Source: an uncultured Ruminococcus sp. (GTDB lineage: Bacteria; Bacillota; Clostridia; Oscillospirales; Acutalibacteraceae). Taken from it: a stretch of DNA of 17,783 nucleotides. The position numbers were made by a program, and so were the translations under genes. The number at the start of each line of letters is the position of its first letter. The stretch's first letter is position 1. Under the pieces are notes generated by a model. That model saw nothing but the letters and a program-made list of their open reading frames with translations. It searched no databases and was not told the origin of the DNA. Shown piece after piece: positions 16,259 to 17,783 of the stretch. The DNA lies in assembly GCA_902773155.1 (NCBI GenBank), contig CACYDK010000058.1, forward strand, positions 1 to 17,783, read 5' to 3'.

Positions 16259-16289
16259 TAGTATTCACTCCTTATACTTGATAAAAGGA

Positions 16290-17243
16290 TTATTCTTCTT
16301 CCTTCTTGAGGCTGAAGCCTAAGCTCTCGAGCTTATACTCAACCTCTTCGAGGGACTTACGTCCCAGATTACGAACCTTCATCATATCCTCGGTGGTTTT
16401 GTTCGTAAGGTCTTCAACGGTGTTGATACCGGCGCGCTTTAAGCAGTTGAACGAGCGGACTGAGAGGTCGAGCTCCTCAATGGTCATCTCGAGAACCTTC
16501 TCCTTACCCTTTTCGTCCTTCTCAACCATGATCTCGCTGTTAGTAACGCTGTCTGAGAGGTTGACGAAGAGGTTGAGGTGCTCTGTAAGCACCTTAGCGG
16601 CGAGCGAAACTGCCTCGCGGGCATTGATCACGCCGTTAGTCCAAACGTCGAGAGTCAGCTTGTCGTAGTCGGTGATCTGACCAACACGGGTGTTGTCGAC
16701 TGTATAGTTCACCTTAAGAACAGGTGTGTAAATCGAGTCGATGGGCAGAACGCCGATTATGTTGTTGCCCTGGAGCTGCTTGTTGCGCTCGCCGGGAACA
16801 TAGCCTCTGCCACGGTCGATCGTTATTTCAATATTGAGCTTCGCGTCGTCGGCGAGAGAGGCGATATGAAGCTCGGGGTTGAGGATCTCTACCTCTGCGT
16901 CGTGCTTGATATCGGCCGCTGTTACCTCGCAGGGTCCCTCGGCTGCGATCTCGACAACCTTAGGAGCTGTGTCGAGAAGCTTGGGGACGAGGCTCTTTAT
17001 GTTAAGTACGATCTCGGTTACGTCTTCCTTGACTCCGGGAACGGTAGAGAATTCATGCAGAACACCGTTAATCTTGATAGATGTTACAGCGCATCCCTCG
17101 AGGGATGAGAGCAGGACTCTTCTCAGGCTGTTGCCCAGCGTGTTACCAAAACCGCGCTCAAGGGGCTCAACGACAAATCTGCCGTATCTGCCGTCATCGG
17201 TGAGTTCTTCGGTTTCAATTCTCGGTTTTTCAATCTCAATCAT
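16290..17243 (-). CDS. rpoA: DNA-directed RNA polymerase subunit alpha
   Basis: This 317-residue subunit seeds polymerase assembly. The N-terminal dimerisation domain covers about 1-230, with [19 protein letters not shown] near 28-46. The C-terminal DNA- and activator-binding domain covers about 250-310, with [16 protein letters not shown] and [14 protein letters not shown]. The frame is open to an ATG at 17270, but ATG 17243 has AAGGAGG with 8-base spacing and gives the normal N-terminus [10 protein letters not shown]. It is separated from rpsD by 143 bases, more than is usual, and that gap has GC-rich repeats. Confidence 0.97.
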   Translation of the reverse strand: MIEIEKPRIETEELTDDGRYGRFVVEPLERGFGNTLGNSLRRVLLSSLEGCAVTSIKINGVLHEFSTVPGVKEDVTEIVLNIKSLVPKLLDTAPKVVEIAAEGPCEVTAADIKHDAEVEILNPELHIASLADDAKLNIEITIDRGRGYVPGERNKQLQGNNIIGVLPIDSIYTPVLKVNYTVDNTRVGQITDYDKLTLDVWTNGVINAREAVSLAAKVLTEHLNLFVNLSDSVTNSEIMVEKDEKGKEKVLEMTIEELDLSVRSFNCLKRAGINTVEDLTNKTTEDMMKVRNLGRKSLEEVEYKLESLGFSLKKEEE

Positions 17244-17263
17244 TAGCGAATCCTCCTTATTAA

Positions 17264-17277
17264 GCGGCATAAACCGC
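17264..17277 (-). other. Small hairpin just upstream of the rpoA ribosome-binding site
   Basis: GCGG (17264-17267) and CCGC (17274-17277) can form a four-base stem with a 6-base loop, a few bases upstream of the rpoA AAGGAGG. It is too short to claim regulation by itself. Confidence 0.25.
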
Positions 17278-17302
17278 CGTACTGTAATCTGCCTTTAAGG
17301 AA

Positions 17303-17325
17303 GCGCGGGCGCAGTGCGCGGGCGC
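17303..17325. repeat. GC-rich 10-bp direct repeat in the rpsD-rpoA gap
   Basis: GCGCGGGCGC occurs at 17303-17312 and 17316-17325, separated by AGT, inside the 143-base gap between rpsD and rpoA. The gap has no gene and no promoter that I can see. The block is much richer in GC than its surroundings and could form strong structure in the message. Confidence 0.6.
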
Positions 17326-17386
17326 ATTCTCCGCCCCGCAGATCGCCGCAATAGGGCGAAATACGGGAAAAATAAATCTGTTCTGA

Positions 17387-17783
17387 TTACTTGGAGTACA
17401 ACTCGACGATGAGATGCTCTTCTACCGGGAAGTCGATATCCTCTCTCTCAGGCTCGGCGATAACCTTTCCGCCTAAGTTGTTAGAGGACTTTTCGAGCCA
17501 CTTGGGAGCAACAGCGTTGTTGTTCTCGGCAATAGCCTTAAAGCGGTTAGACTGTGTGCTGCTCTCCTTAACGGCGATAACATCGCCTACCTTAACGAGG
17601 TAGGAGGGGATGTTTACCTTTTTGCCGTTAACGGTAAAGTGAGCGTGATTTACGAGCTGACGAGCCTCTCTTCTTGTAGAAGCGAGACCGAGACGGAACA
17701 CAACGTTGTCGAGTCTGTGCTCGATGAGTGTAAGGAGAACGGAGCCTGTCTTACCCTGAGCCTTTTCGGCCTTCTCGTAGTAA
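17387..17783 (-). CDS. rpsD: 30S ribosomal protein S4, C-terminal part
   Basis: The gene runs past the right edge; about 131 of roughly 200 residues are visible, the frame being open to the window end. The visible part runs from [17 protein letters not shown] through [20 protein letters not shown] and ends at LIVELYSK. The S4 RNA-binding domain is clear ([20 protein letters not shown] with [17 protein letters not shown]). A GTG at 17701 is internal, not a start. S4 nucleates assembly of the small subunit and in Bacillus and E. coli also represses its own operon. It lies upstream of rpoA, as usual. Confidence 0.97.
   Translation of the reverse strand, partial: YYEKAEKAQGKTGSVLLTLIEHRLDNVVFRLGLASTRREARQLVNHAHFTVNGKKVNIPSYLVKVGDVIAVKESSTQSNRFKAIAENNNAVAPKWLEKSSNNLGGKVIAEPEREDIDFPVEEHLIVELYSK

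Noticed and set aside
16578..17108. Plus-strand open frame of 176 codons opposite rpoA
   Set aside because: It is entirely inside rpoA on the other strand, with no start signal or recognisable domain.

Overview
The window reads as chromosome of a Gram-positive Clostridia-type bacterium, most likely an anaerobic gut-type Oscillospiraceae/Ruminococcaceae relative. This rests on strong AGGAGG ribosome-binding sites, frequent TTG/GTG starts, the rpsD-rpoA-rplQ order, a YtrA-type GntR/ABC operon, a class I (Gram-positive) dihydroorotase and moderately high GC. It is an inference from gene content and style; no marker here allows species assignment. No mobile element, CRISPR array, phage gene, tRNA or rRNA was found.

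Layout. (1) 1-1762, plus: an amino-acid ABC importer, with the C-terminus of the solute-binding protein, an attenuator-like hairpin, a HisM-type permease and a GlnQ-type ATPase, closed by an intrinsic terminator. (2) 1936-4002, minus: an EF-G paralogue whose guanine-recognition motifs look degraded, with its own promoter in an AT-rich divergent intergenic region (4003-4304). (3) 4305-7243, plus: a GntR/YtrA regulator, an ABC ATPase and a nine-helix ABC-2 permease with an external C-terminal domain. The three genes overlap, and a 16-bp palindrome beside the promoter suggests autoregulation. (4) 7397-10541, plus: gltX and glnS in tandem, so the organism carries a direct glutaminyl-tRNA synthetase. 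(5) 10648-15715, minus: a four-gene unit read as an unknown charge-segregated membrane protein, pyrC (dihydroorotase), a DRE-TIM aldolase-like enzyme of unknown function, and pyrF (OMP decarboxylase). It has a clear promoter near 15770 and ends in a strong palindrome. (6) 15917-17783, minus: the end of the ribosomal protein/RNA polymerase alpha operon (rpsD partial, rpoA, rplQ), closed by a UUCG-loop terminator.

Most of the window is housekeeping. The least explained parts are the EF-G paralogue with altered G3, G4 and G5 motifs, the unknown aldolase embedded between two pyrimidine genes, the membrane protein leading that operon, and a family of similar palindromic terminators found at both convergent gene junctions. 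No clearly new multi-gene system is evident; these are the leads worth following.
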